Part shown: in pieces, positions 43,906 through 53,267 of the stretch
How the letters are laid out: every line of letters starts with the position of its first letter
How positions within the stretch are numbered: position 1 is the first letter of the stretch
Assembly (NCBI GenBank): GCA_020629545.1
Contig: JAHDDC010000003.1
Coordinates: 69,377-132,533 of the forward strand
Length of the DNA: 63,157 bases
Direction of reading: 5' to 3'
DNA from: Hellea sp.
Lineage (GTDB): Bacteria > Pseudomonadota > Alphaproteobacteria > Caulobacterales > Maricaulaceae
Position numbers and translations under genes: made by a program
The notes under the pieces: model-generated
Seen by the model: only the letters and a program-made list of their open reading frames with translations
What the model was told of the DNA's origin: nothing
The model's database searches: none

Positions 43906-45039
43906 ATGGTTCAGAAGAAGACGTTCTCAACAAAAAAAACGCCTGAGCCGCAGATTGATCCTGCTAGTGATCCTGATATCAGCCCGGAAGATCAGGCCAA
44001 AGCCGCTAAAGGCAATAAACGTCTTCTCGCATTTATCGGTTCAATGGGTCTTCTGACGCTAATTGGTGGGGTTGTATTTACAGGCTGGAATTATCTCCAA
44101 TACCAATTCAGCTCGGCCGGTCCCACTGTAACTGAGCAGGTTTTTGCGGTTCCTAAGGGCGCTGGGACGTCTCGAATTGCTGCTAAGCTTGAAGCCGAAG
44201 GTTTGATTAAGAACGCGGACTATTTCAAACTTATGATCAAAATGGACAAGGTCGACGGCTCTCTCAAAGCAGGGGAGTTCTCTATTCCGGCCGAGGCCAG
44301 TATGCGAGAAATACTTAACGTTCTTAAAGATGGAAAAGCCATTCTGTATCCCTTTACCGCGCCAGAAGGCTTAACAAGCGCGCAGATCATGCGGGCGATG
44401 GAAACGGCGGATAATTTGACAGGCGAGATGCCGTCGACTCCGGCTGAAGGTACGCTTCTTCCCGAGACTTATATGACTCCTCGCGGAATGTCCCGTGCAG
44501 CGTTAGTGGAAAAGATGCAGCAGGCACAAAAGGATCTGATTGATGAGCTTTGGGAAAATCGGCAGGAAGGGTTACCGATTAAATCCAAGGCCGAAGCCAT
44601 TATATTGGCGTCGGTCGTTGAAAAAGAAACGGGTGTCACCTCGGAACGCGATCAAGTTGCTGGCGTGTTTATAAACCGCTTAAATAGGGGTATGCGCCTG
44701 CAATCAGACCCGACCATTATATATGGCGTCTCTAAAGGAGAGCCGCTGGGCCGCGGTATTCGCCAATCGGAAATTGATCGAGCGACAGATTGGAATACCT
44801 ATCAGATGGACGGGCTTCCCAAAACGCCGATATGTAATCCGGGCAAAGAGGCGATTGCCGCCGTGCTACAGCCAGCCGAGACGAAGTATCTCTATTTTGT
44901 GGCTGATGGTACCGGCGGCCATGTCTTTGGGAAAACGCTGAAGGATCACAATAATAACGTTTTGAAATGGCGAAAAATCGAACGTGATCGAAAACGGCAG
45001 GCGGCCAAACAGCGCGCTTCTGCTAAAGCCAACGAGTAA
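43906..45039 (+). CDS. mltG: Endolytic peptidoglycan transglycosylase MltG
   Basis: A 377-residue YceG-family protein: a disordered N terminus, one transmembrane segment (about residues 42-60), a LysM-like part and the catalytic domain with EAIILASVVEKETG (catalytic Glu) and GMRLQSDPTIIYG. It cuts nascent glycan strands at the inner membrane. The usual alphaproteobacterial neighbour yicC is absent between it and gmk. Confidence 0.94.
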   Translation: MVQKKTFSTKKTPEPQIDPASDPDISPEDQAKAAKGNKRLLAFIGSMGLLTLIGGVVFTGWNYLQYQFSSAGPTVTEQVFAVPKGAGTSRIAAKLEAEGLIKNADYFKLMIKMDKVDGSLKAGEFSIPAEASMREILNVLKDGKAILYPFTAPEGLTSAQIMRAMETADNLTGEMPSTPAEGTLLPETYMTPRGMSRAALVEKMQQAQKDLIDELWENRQEGLPIKSKAEAIILASVVEKETGVTSERDQVAGVFINRLNRGMRLQSDPTIIYGVSKGEPLGRGIRQSEIDRATDWNTYQMDGLPKTPICNPGKEAIAAVLQPAETKYLYFVADGTGGHVFGKTLKDHNNNVLKWRKIERDRKRQAAKQRASAKANE

Positions 45040-45052
45040 AATAGGGCTCCCA

Positions 45053-45697
45053 ATGGATTTACCAGCCATGAAATCTCAGCGCCGCGGACTGATGATAATA
45101 TTGTCGTCACCGTCAGGCGCAGGAAAAACAACCCTAACGCGCCGTCTTCTGTCTGAAAACCCGAACATGCGTATGTCTGTTTCGGCCACAACCCGCAAAC
45201 CTAGGCCCGGCGAAGTCGAAGGACGGGATTATTATTTTGTGCGTAAAACTGTATTCTCTGACATGATCGAAGATGGCGAATTTTTGGAACATGCCAAAGT
45301 CTTTGACAATTACTATGGAACCCCGCGCGGCCCGGTTGAGGAGTCTTTGGCCGATGGTAAAGACGTCATTTTTGATATTGATTGGCAAGGCGCGCAGCAA
45401 TTAACGCAGGCGGCCTCAGACGATTTGGTCAAGATCTTTATCCTGCCGCCGAATATGCAAGAGCTCGAAAAACGTTTGCGATCTCGGGCTCAGGATAGTG
45501 ATGAAGTCATCGCCAAACGGATGAGTAAATCAGAAGCAGAAATTAGTCACTGGGCTGAATATGATTATGTCATTGTCAATGATGATGTCGATATGGCCAT
45601 GGCTGAGTTATCAGCTATCGTCATCGCAGAACGCCAGAAACGAAAACGGCAATTATGGCTTGGGCCATTTGTGAAGACTTTGGTACAAGGCGGTTGA
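45053..45697 (+). CDS. gmk: Guanylate kinase
   Basis: A 214-residue kinase (GMP to GDP). P-loop SSPSGAGKTTL near residue 20, GMP-binding SATTRKPRPGEVEGRDYYF and DIDWQGAQQL. ATG 45053 has AGGG seven bases upstream; ATG 45068 is an alternative. The stop TGA lies in the first unit of an 11-bp tandem repeat shared with the end of the convergent rsmA. Confidence 0.94.
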   Translation: MDLPAMKSQRRGLMIILSSPSGAGKTTLTRRLLSENPNMRMSVSATTRKPRPGEVEGRDYYFVRKTVFSDMIEDGEFLEHAKVFDNYYGTPRGPVEESLADGKDVIFDIDWQGAQQLTQAASDDLVKIFILPPNMQELEKRLRSRAQDSDEVIAKRMSKSEAEISHWAEYDYVIVNDDVDMAMAELSAIVIAERQKRKRQLWLGPFVKTLVQGG

Positions 45698-45732
45698 AAG
45701 GCGGTTGAAAGGCGGTTGAAAGGCGGGTTAAA
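45689..45732. repeat. 11-bp direct repeat between gmk and rsmA
   Basis: Three identical units of GGCGGTTGAAA and a fourth variant (GGCGGGTTAAA) fill the gap between the convergent stops. The first unit contains the gmk TGA; the last contains the rsmA TAA on the other strand. Each added unit shifts the gmk frame only beyond its stop, so the array is tolerated. Confidence 0.9.
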
Positions 45733-46564
45733 AACTTGCCAAGCTCTGAAATACCTCAACGGATAATGTCTCTGGTCTTGCCGTTGGTTCAACCCCTGCT
45801 GAGGCCAACCAATCTTCCAAAATCAGATCATATTTTTTCGCAAATGGTTTAAGCGACTTTCGCAGCATTTTCCGGCGCTGACCAAAGGCGGTTTGGGACA
45901 ATTCTCCGAGTAATTTTAAGTTTTGAAAGCGTTTAGCTTTGGGTAGGGGATCCAGAACCACGACGGCGCTGTCGACTTTAGGCGGCGGGGAAAATGACTT
46001 CGCCGGAACCTCAAAAGCCATGCGGCAGGTGCAAACGCTTTGGGATAAGATGGCGAGGCGGCCATAACCGGAATCGCCGGGACCTGCCACAATACGTTCT
46101 GCGACTTCTTTTTGAAACATCAGCACGGCTTGAGTCCAAAATAATGGGTCTTCGGTTAGCCAGTTGATAAGCATTTTCGTTCCGACATTATAGGGGAGGT
46201 TGGCCGCTATTTTGATAGGTCGTTGGTTACCGAGTTCGTGTCCAATATGGACTTTCAGTGCGTCGCCTTTGATTATGCTGAGACGACCATCGCTGACATC
46301 CGCAATGTCTTTCAGAGCCGGGAGAAAGCGCTCGTCCATTTCAATCACGGTAACTCCGGCCGCATCCGCCTTCAGTAATGATCGAGTTAGCCCGCCTGGA
46401 CCGGGTCCAATCTCGGCTATATGGCAGTCCGTGAGAGGTTGAGCGAGACGAGCAATCTTATCGGTGACATTCATGTCCAAGAGGAAATGTTGTCCAAGCT
46501 TCTTATTCGCGCCCAAACCATAGATGCGTACGACTTCTGTCAGAGTTGGTAGATTTTCAAGCAT
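45728..46564 (-). CDS. rsmA: 16S rRNA (adenine1518/1519-N6)-dimethyltransferase
   Basis: A 278-residue KsgA/RsmA. QHFLLD near residue 24, SAM motif IGPGPGGLTR, and NLPYNVGTKML (the NLPY catalytic motif). It dimethylates two adjacent adenines of helix 45. Its start overlaps the pdxA stop by 8 bp. Confidence 0.95.
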   Translation of the reverse strand: MLENLPTLTEVVRIYGLGANKKLGQHFLLDMNVTDKIARLAQPLTDCHIAEIGPGPGGLTRSLLKADAAGVTVIEMDERFLPALKDIADVSDGRLSIIKGDALKVHIGHELGNQRPIKIAANLPYNVGTKMLINWLTEDPLFWTQAVLMFQKEVAERIVAGPGDSGYGRLAILSQSVCTCRMAFEVPAKSFSPPPKVDSAVVVLDPLPKAKRFQNLKLLGELSQTAFGQRRKMLRKSLKPFAKKYDLILEDWLASAGVEPTARPETLSVEVFQSLASF

Positions 46565-47567
46565 TGCGATTGTCGGCGATCCGCCGCGCCATTTTAATAG
46601 CAGCTATCAAGCTATCCGGACGGGCCTTGTTCTGTCCGGCAATATCGAAAGCAGTGCCGTGGTCAGGAGACGTTCTGACAATAGGCAGTCCCATAGTCAC
46701 ATTGACTGTATTGTGAAAATCAATGGTTTTGACGGGTATTAGGCCTTGATCATGATACATGCATAATGCCGCATCATAACGGGCGCGAGCTTCGGCGTGG
46801 AACATTGTATCCGGCGGCATTGCATCACTGATATCAATACCCTCTAAGCGGAGCTTTTCCGCAGCCGGGTTGATTATTTTAATTTCTGTGTCGCCCATCG
46901 CGCCGTCTTCACCAGCATGCGGATTAAGTGCGGCCAATGCAATTCGCGGTTTGTCGATCCCAAGATCATGTCGCAACGCCCCGTGCAGGATTCGAGCATG
47001 GGCTATGATTTTTTCTATGCTAACACTGCGGGCTGCGTCCTCAATCGATTGATGGACGGTGACAAGTGCCACGCGAAGCTGATCATTGGTCAGCATCATC
47101 AACGGGCCGCGCGCATAGGGTGATTTTATGCTTTCGGTGAGTTTGCCTAGAAATTCTGTATGGCCAGGATATTTAAACCCCGATTCGTAAAGAACAGACT
47201 TCGCAATGGGATTTGTTACCAATGCGCAGGCTTCGCCCGACATAGTGTGTTTGACCGCGCGTTCGATGCTTCCGGTAATCAGCGATGCGTTGGCAGCAGA
47301 AGGCTGTCCGAGTTTAATTGTATCGGTTTCTGCCATTTGTATGATTGGTAACCCTGAGGCGAAAACATCATGTGCTTCTTCAGGGTGAGCAATTGCAATG
47401 GGTTTGGGAAGACCGGCTTCGCGCAATAAGTTTTTGAAAAATAGGTAAGGTCCTAATAACGCGAAAGTATGCGTTGGATCGTGGCGAAAATGCGCCCAGG
47501 CTTTGACGGTAATCTCGGGCCCAATGCCCGCGGGATCGCCCAATGTGACTACAAGGGGCGTGCCCAT
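46557..47567 (-). CDS. pdxA: 4-hydroxythreonine-4-phosphate dehydrogenase
   Basis: A 336-residue PdxA for pyridoxal phosphate synthesis. Opens with VTLGDPAGIGPEI; metal-binding His residues in PGHTEFL, ALNPHAGEDG and MYHDQGLIPVK; ends with RTSPDHGTAFDIAG. The order surA-pdxA-rsmA is conserved widely in proteobacteria. It follows surA by six bases. Confidence 0.95.
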   Translation of the reverse strand: MGTPLVVTLGDPAGIGPEITVKAWAHFRHDPTHTFALLGPYLFFKNLLREAGLPKPIAIAHPEEAHDVFASGLPIIQMAETDTIKLGQPSAANASLITGSIERAVKHTMSGEACALVTNPIAKSVLYESGFKYPGHTEFLGKLTESIKSPYARGPLMMLTNDQLRVALVTVHQSIEDAARSVSIEKIIAHARILHGALRHDLGIDKPRIALAALNPHAGEDGAMGDTEIKIINPAAEKLRLEGIDISDAMPPDTMFHAEARARYDAALCMYHDQGLIPVKTIDFHNTVNVTMGLPIVRTSPDHGTAFDIAGQNKARPDSLIAAIKMARRIADNRNA

Positions 47568-47573
47568 TAGGTT

Positions 47574-48818
47574 TTAACGGATAACAATCGTCGCGTTGCG
47601 GCGAAGATCACGCAAGTGACGTTTTGAGGCTTGAGCTAATTGTTGGTCCATTAAACGGTTTTCGATCTCATCTCGAGTTGGAACATTTGATCCGCTCACA
47701 GACCGATCACAGACCATAATAGAGGCAACACCATTTGGCGTCTCAATCGGATCAGAAATTCCGCCTACATCTGTTCCGGACAATTTCTCTAAAATATCTT
47801 CCGTGAGATCAGAAGATTTAAGTTCGCCCATATCTGCAGAGCGTAGATCTTCATGGGCCTGAATATCACCGGTCAGCGTGTCGCAGGATGTCAGCTTACC
47901 TTTTAGAGCCAATAATTTTCCTTTGGCAGCATCTTTTTCATCCTGAGACTCGGCGAGATAATTGACTTGTTTGAGTTTGAAAACTGTTTCGTTTTCAGAC
48001 GTTTGTTTGTCGATCAGAGCGATAACGTAAACGCCGCCAGGAACCTGTATGGGTTCTGATAAGGAGCCAGGTTGCATTTGCAATAATGCTGCGTCGAGTT
48101 CAGGTCGCAATTCACCTTCGCGCACCCAGCCGACGACGCCGCCATTTGATGCGGAAGCGGCGGATGAAAACTGTTGCGCGAGTAACTTGAACGGTGCGCC
48201 TTGCGCGACTTGCGCTATCATGGCTTTACCGCCTTCCATGGCTCCCTCCATACCGCCAATATCGGGAGTAGCTTCAATGTAAATTTCGGCGACATTATAG
48301 CTAGGCTTGGACGCATTGGCTGTCAGTCGATTTAGGGTCTCATTAATCTGAGCATCACTAATTCGAATGCGAGATCCATAAAGTCCATTTGTAATACGCT
48401 GCCAAGCTATCTCAGCCTTCACTTGGTTTCTCAAAGTATTTAGGGAGATGCCCGAAGAGGCTAATCTTTGCGCGACTTCCTGAGGATCAAGACCGTTGCG
48501 TCCAATCAGTCTTGCTACTGAACGGTCGATTTCCTGAGGCGAAATTTCCTGCTCATATTTGTCGGCTTCTTGAACCTGGATTTTCTCGTCAACCAGATTT
48601 CGGAGAGCTTGAGCTTGGATGCGCTGCAGGGACTCTTCTGTGCGTTCCACGCCAGTGGTTGCCAACATAAACATCACGCGCTGTCTCAGATCGTGAGTTG
48701 TCACAATGTCATCATTTACGACTGCCGCGATGCTGTGGCTGGTCTGCGCCAAAGCGCCAGATGTAAAGCCAATGGTTGCTGTGGTCGCTATCATTGATTT
48801 GAGAAATTTGCTTTTCAT
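47574..48818 (-). CDS. surA: Periplasmic peptidyl-prolyl isomerase chaperone SurA
   Basis: A 414-residue secreted protein. Signal peptide at about residues 1-25 (cleavage after ALAQ), SurA N-terminal domain (SHSIAAVVNDDIVTTHDLRQR), a parvulin domain at about residues 175-270 (FSSAASASNGGVVGWVREGEL) and a second degenerate repeat. It escorts outer-membrane proteins. lptG lies upstream with a 116-bp gap; no lptD is present between them. Confidence 0.92.
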   Translation of the reverse strand: MKSKFLKSMIATTATIGFTSGALAQTSHSIAAVVNDDIVTTHDLRQRVMFMLATTGVERTEESLQRIQAQALRNLVDEKIQVQEADKYEQEISPQEIDRSVARLIGRNGLDPQEVAQRLASSGISLNTLRNQVKAEIAWQRITNGLYGSRIRISDAQINETLNRLTANASKPSYNVAEIYIEATPDIGGMEGAMEGGKAMIAQVAQGAPFKLLAQQFSSAASASNGGVVGWVREGELRPELDAALLQMQPGSLSEPIQVPGGVYVIALIDKQTSENETVFKLKQVNYLAESQDEKDAAKGKLLALKGKLTSCDTLTGDIQAHEDLRSADMGELKSSDLTEDILEKLSGTDVGGISDPIETPNGVASIMVCDRSVSGSNVPTRDEIENRLMDQQLAQASKRHLRDLRRNATIVIR

Positions 48819-48934
48819 GGCTACCTGTATCTCATTGTTCGCGCGGGACTATACTGATATTCGCCGCATATTCAATTCAGGATATCATTTAATTCCCATT
48901 ATAAAATAATTAAAAAACGGTCACGAGTCAGTGA

Positions 48935-50026
48935 TTAACCGTCTTCAATTTGGCTTAGATAAGCCAGTCCCGAGGCCAAAACGAAAAGCGGAATAATCCA
49001 CACAGCCATTCGAGCTGAAACAGCGCCAGTTTCCCCGAAAGCTTTAATCATATTCTCTACAAAAAACACTCCGAACCCGATGGTTGCACCTGTTAACATA
49101 AATTTCAAAGTGCCGCCTTCACGCGTGAGACGCATCGAAACGCCCGCTGCAATGATCGCCATGGCAATTAGGGTTAAAGGCAGCGCCAAGAGTTTATTGA
49201 ACTGAATTTTCAGCGCTGTTGTTGAAAAACCGGCCTGGTCAAGAGCATTGATCTCTGAAGGTAGGCTCCAAATTGGCGATAATCCTGCTAAAGACTGGGC
49301 GTCCTGCAGGTTTCTGGCCGTGATATCCGTCGGGAGGGCCACGGCTTGATTAAGTTGCTGTGTTCCGTCCTCTTGGCTTTCGAGTACATTTTTCAACTGC
49401 CAGTAACCGGTAGGTAGAAGTTTGGCGGTTTCAGCGTCAAACCGGTGACTAAAAACCATGCTGCCATCAGGATCTATCTCAAAAATTGTAAATTCAGGCT
49501 TATACAATGTTCTTTCGAGTAAATTAAAAGCGGGCGCATAGATGACTGTTTGTTCGAATTCTGATCCATCTCTGAGCCAAATCGCTTTTTCTTTTGACTG
49601 TTCGGTTTGACCTAAAAAACTGGATTTCATGTTTTCATATGCGGCAGTAGCGGCGGAAGACAAAGGATTAAAGAGTAAGGACCATAACAGACCTAGGATG
49701 AAAACCACGCCGATAGCCGGCCTTAAAAACCGCCACGCTGAGAGTCCAGAAGCCCGCATGACAATAAGCTCACTGCGTCTGTTCATGCCATACAGAGCGC
49801 CCATTACACCAAATAGAACAACAAAAGGGATGGTTTGCTCAATGAGCTGTGGCGCGCGTAGGACCGTCAATGCAAACACTTCGCCCGCATTTAGGTCAGC
49901 ATCGGAGCCAATATTTCGGGAGGCCTCGACAAAGTCGACTAACATAATAATCGATGTCACGATCAAAAATGCAATTAAAATGCCTTTTAGGATTTTCCCG
50001 GCAATATATCGGTTCATCACTTTCAT
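48935..50026 (-). CDS. lptG: LPS export permease LptG (canonical copy)
   Basis: A 363-residue YjgP/YjgQ family permease (MNRYIAGKILKGI start, RRSELIVMRASGLSAW loop, C-terminal helices). With LptF and LptB it extracts LPS from the inner membrane. Its start shares a 4-bp ATGA overlap with lptF. The position beside surA-pdxA-rsmA marks this as the housekeeping copy. Confidence 0.92.
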   Translation of the reverse strand: MKVMNRYIAGKILKGILIAFLIVTSIIMLVDFVEASRNIGSDADLNAGEVFALTVLRAPQLIEQTIPFVVLFGVMGALYGMNRRSELIVMRASGLSAWRFLRPAIGVVFILGLLWSLLFNPLSSAATAAYENMKSSFLGQTEQSKEKAIWLRDGSEFEQTVIYAPAFNLLERTLYKPEFTIFEIDPDGSMVFSHRFDAETAKLLPTGYWQLKNVLESQEDGTQQLNQAVALPTDITARNLQDAQSLAGLSPIWSLPSEINALDQAGFSTTALKIQFNKLLALPLTLIAMAIIAAGVSMRLTREGGTLKFMLTGATIGFGVFFVENMIKAFGETGAVSARMAVWIIPLFVLASGLAYLSQIEDG

Positions 50027-51162
50027 GACGATGACGTCGATCTTGTAGAATTTCTACTGAAGACCATTCTCAAAGGATTTCCGGCCCGGCTTCGGCTAAG
50101 CAAATACCAGAGGCAACCAATACTAACAATGATTGGAATAGCATATTGCAATACATTGAGTGCCATATTGCTTTCACTCGCTGAAATCATCGCAAATCCG
50201 GTCAGGCGTAATCCGAAGCCTACCAAGGCACAAATGGCAATTCGCCGACCATATCCCATGCGTTGGAATTGACCTCGAACGAGTACGGCTAGGGCAAGTA
50301 AAGTCAGAGCAATACTGTAAAGGGGCGCTGCTAATCTGGAATGCCCTTCAGCAATCAATCCGGGATAAATTGCTGGATTGGCTTTGTCGACGGCATTTGG
50401 AAAAAACAATTCATGCAAGAACCGATCTGATGATTTAAGTCGAAGGTTTTTATCAAGCGTTACGATATCGGATAGGTCAATTTGATATTCGAAAAAGGAA
50501 ATTGGCGAAAACGAACCATCTTTTTCTACCTGCTGAATAAGCCCGTCCTCCAGTGTGAGCCGCGCCATGTTCTGAGAGCGCGTTAATACGCCATACTTGG
50601 CCGTATATGTGCTCGTCGGTTGATTGCGGGAGTCCCGAATTATCACATCAGACATTTTCCCGTTGGGTAAGATTTCCCTTGTGTAAACCGTAAGTCCGAT
50701 GGTGGGCGTAACGAATTCTCCGGGTCTTACCATCTGAGACGCAAGATCTGTTTTTACTTTTAACAACTCCCCCCGCATCGTGCGAAACGAAAGAGGTTGA
50801 ATCACCAGGTTGATGATTAAATGGGCCAATACCGCCCAGAAGGCCAAGCGCACAAATGGTGATGAGATTTGCCAAGGACTAGAGCCATTTGCTTTGGCAA
50901 CCGCCATTTCACTATCAACGTTCAACCGATTCACGGCATAGATTACAGCTATAAAAACGGCTAGCGGCAAAATAATCCCTATCAATTGTGGCAAAGCCAA
51001 AACCGTAATGAGGAAAAATGTGAACGCCGATTGTCGGTTATCGACAATCAAATCCAATGTCGAAAGACTTTGGGTTAGTAGGGCGAGAACGGCTAATCCA
51101 AATAAAGTTATGACCAGTGGCCAAAAAGCCTGTTTCCAAAAATAAGATTGTAGTCTGGACAT
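50023..51162 (-). CDS. lptF: LPS export permease LptF (canonical copy)
   Basis: A 379-residue YjgP/YjgQ family permease (SRLQSYFWKQAFWPL start, RLNVDSEMAVAKANGSSPW cytoplasmic loop, periplasmic beta domain). It leads the lptF-lptG-surA-pdxA-rsmA operon and is divergent from pepA, the usual alphaproteobacterial arrangement. Confidence 0.92.
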   Translation of the reverse strand: MSRLQSYFWKQAFWPLVITLFGLAVLALLTQSLSTLDLIVDNRQSAFTFFLITVLALPQLIGIILPLAVFIAVIYAVNRLNVDSEMAVAKANGSSPWQISSPFVRLAFWAVLAHLIINLVIQPLSFRTMRGELLKVKTDLASQMVRPGEFVTPTIGLTVYTREILPNGKMSDVIIRDSRNQPTSTYTAKYGVLTRSQNMARLTLEDGLIQQVEKDGSFSPISFFEYQIDLSDIVTLDKNLRLKSSDRFLHELFFPNAVDKANPAIYPGLIAEGHSRLAAPLYSIALTLLALAVLVRGQFQRMGYGRRIAICALVGFGLRLTGFAMISASESNMALNVLQYAIPIIVSIGCLWYLLSRSRAGNPLRMVFSRNSTRSTSSS

Positions 51163-51288
51163 GAAGAATCGATTAGGACTGTGCTATTGAATTATAAAGC
51201 TTCTAAGTTAGTGATCTATAGTTTACCACATTAAGAAAATAAAAATACGGCAATGTTTGCCGAAGCATGTTAAAAATTGGAGATAATC

Positions 51289-52764
51289 GTGAAAGTCAGT
51301 TTTTCGTCCGCTAAAGCAGCGACTAGCGGAGTAGCCGTTATACCCGTCTTTGAAGGCAATAAAGTGTTTGGGAGCGGGAAGTCATATTACGATGCCAGTA
51401 AAGGTAAGGTTGCTGAGGCGGCTAAAGCGGCAAAGTTCACCGGAAAGTCTGGACAGTCTTTCGATATATTCGCGCCAGCTGGATCTAAAGTGTCGCGCCT
51501 TCACATAGTCGGTGCTGGAAAGAAAGATGATTTTAAAGCTGAAATTTTTGCAGCCAATGTCGCTAAAAAATTGTTATTTTCGGGTGCGACGACCTTAAAT
51601 TTTCATCTTGATGGTATTGGGATTACGCCGGATCAAGCCGCTCGCGCTGGCGTCGGTGCACGGCTGGCGTCCTACCGGTTCAATAATTACAAGACGAAGC
51701 TCCCAAAAGAAAAAAAACCCAGTTTAACGACTTTTCGTGTTACCCATGACAGCCATACGAAGGCGAAGAAAGCCTATGACAATTTCCACGGGCCTGTTTG
51801 TGACGGTGTGATTTTTGCCCGTGATCTGGTTAATGAGCCTCCTAATGCGATCTACCCCAAAGCCTATGCTAACCGGATCAAAAAACTCGCCGATCTTGGG
51901 CTTAAAATTGAAGTACTCGGCGAGAAAAAAATGCAGACTTTGGGAATGAATGCTCTTCTCGGAGTCGGGCGTGGTTCCGAACGCGAGTCGCAACTGGTCG
52001 TCATGCGCTGGAATGGTGGAAAAAAAGGGGCCAAACCAGCCTGCTTAGTTGGAAAAGGCGTGACCTTCGATACTGGCGGGATCTCGCTCAAGCCCGGTAA
52101 CGGTATGTGGGATATGAAAGGCGATATGGGCGGATCGGCGGCTGTCGTCGGCGCGATGATGGGGATAGCCGGTCGTAAAGCCAAGGCAAACGTTATCGGG
52201 ATTGTGGGCTTGGTTGAGAATATGCCCGACGGAAAAGCACAATTGCCAGGGGATATTGTAAAATCTATGTCAGGCCAAACAATCGAGGTGCTAAACACTG
52301 ATGCGGAAGGACGATTGGTTTTAGCGGATGCGCTTCACTATGGGCGAACCAAATATAAGCCAGCGGCTATGATAAATCTTGCAACGTTAACAGGCGCGAT
52401 AATCGTTTCTCTGGGGTCTGAGCATGCTGGTGTATTTTCAAATGACGATGGTTTAGCTGAGCAAATAGCAGCTGCCTCTGGTAGCTCAGGCGAACGTAGC
52501 TGGCGCCTTCCTCTCTTGCCTGAATATGATAAGCTTCTTGATACACCGAATGCGGACATGAAAAATATTGGTGGCCGGGAAGCAGGGTCGATTACGGCCG
52601 CTCAATTCTTGAAGCGTTTCGTTGGAGATACCCCGTGGGCTCACATCGATGTCGCGGGGACAGCCATGAAAAACCGCAGAACCGATCCTCGCGAGACAAC
52701 ATTTGGAACGGGTTACGGTGTCCGTCTTTTGAATCATTGGGTCGCAGAAAACTTCGAAGGATAA
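51289..52764 (+). CDS. pepA: Leucyl aminopeptidase
   Basis: A 491-residue M17 cytosol aminopeptidase. Metal ligands and catalytic residues are visible in VGKGVTFDTGGISLKPG, MKGDMGGSAAV and the signature NTDAEGRLVLADAL. GTG 51289 is preferred because GGAGATAA precedes it; the TTG at 51277 lies within that ribosome-binding site. holC starts one base after its stop. Confidence 0.95.
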   Translation: MKVSFSSAKAATSGVAVIPVFEGNKVFGSGKSYYDASKGKVAEAAKAAKFTGKSGQSFDIFAPAGSKVSRLHIVGAGKKDDFKAEIFAANVAKKLLFSGATTLNFHLDGIGITPDQAARAGVGARLASYRFNNYKTKLPKEKKPSLTTFRVTHDSHTKAKKAYDNFHGPVCDGVIFARDLVNEPPNAIYPKAYANRIKKLADLGLKIEVLGEKKMQTLGMNALLGVGRGSERESQLVVMRWNGGKKGAKPACLVGKGVTFDTGGISLKPGNGMWDMKGDMGGSAAVVGAMMGIAGRKAKANVIGIVGLVENMPDGKAQLPGDIVKSMSGQTIEVLNTDAEGRLVLADALHYGRTKYKPAAMINLATLTGAIIVSLGSEHAGVFSNDDGLAEQIAAASGSSGERSWRLPLLPEYDKLLDTPNADMKNIGGREAGSITAAQFLKRFVGDTPWAHIDVAGTAMKNRRTDPRETTFGTGYGVRLLNHWVAENFEG

Positions 52765-52765
52765 T

Positions 52766-53212
52766 GTGACGGAATATTGGTTCTATCATTTAGAAACATC
52801 CATGCTCGAAGGCGTTTTGCCCGAGCTATTGGATAAAACCAGGGCACGGGGATGGCGAGCCTTGGTCGCTGTGTCCGAAGATCGTCTTGCAACTCTAGAC
52901 GAATTTCTTTGGACTTACAAAGATGACAGCTTTTTGCCCCATGGCCGAAATGATGAACCCATGGCGGATCAGCAGCCCATTGTTCTTTCCTCTGGCCCTA
53001 GCGATAGCCATGGGTTTGATTGCGTCTATCTGATCGATGGACAAGATGTAAAAATCGATCCAAAGACCGAGCGTGTTCTCGTCATGATAGATGGCCGTAA
53101 TGAAAAAAAGGTTCAGGAATCACGGATGAAATGGAAAGCGCTTAAGTCTGACGGAGCGAATTTGTCCTACTGGCAACAAAATGATCGAGGGAAATGGGAG
53201 AAGAAAGCATAG
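52766..53212 (+). CDS. holC: DNA polymerase III chi subunit
   Basis: A 148-residue HolC: TEYWFYHLETSMLEGVLPE, ALVAVSEDRLATLDEFLWT, FLPHGRNDEP. It links SSB to the clamp loader. It directly follows pepA, a conserved pairing. Start is GTG 52766. Confidence 0.92.
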   Translation: MTEYWFYHLETSMLEGVLPELLDKTRARGWRALVAVSEDRLATLDEFLWTYKDDSFLPHGRNDEPMADQQPIVLSSGPSDSHGFDCVYLIDGQDVKIDPKTERVLVMIDGRNEKKVQESRMKWKALKSDGANLSYWQQNDRGKWEKKA

Positions 53213-53267
53213 TCCGATTTAACGCTTATTCAAACCTTGTGACCTATAGATATCCCTAAATAATGGG

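Noticed and set aside
53216..53230. CtrA box upstream of the PAP2 gene (TTAA-N7-TCAA)
   Set aside because: Only one half is exact and no -10 is visible at the right distance.
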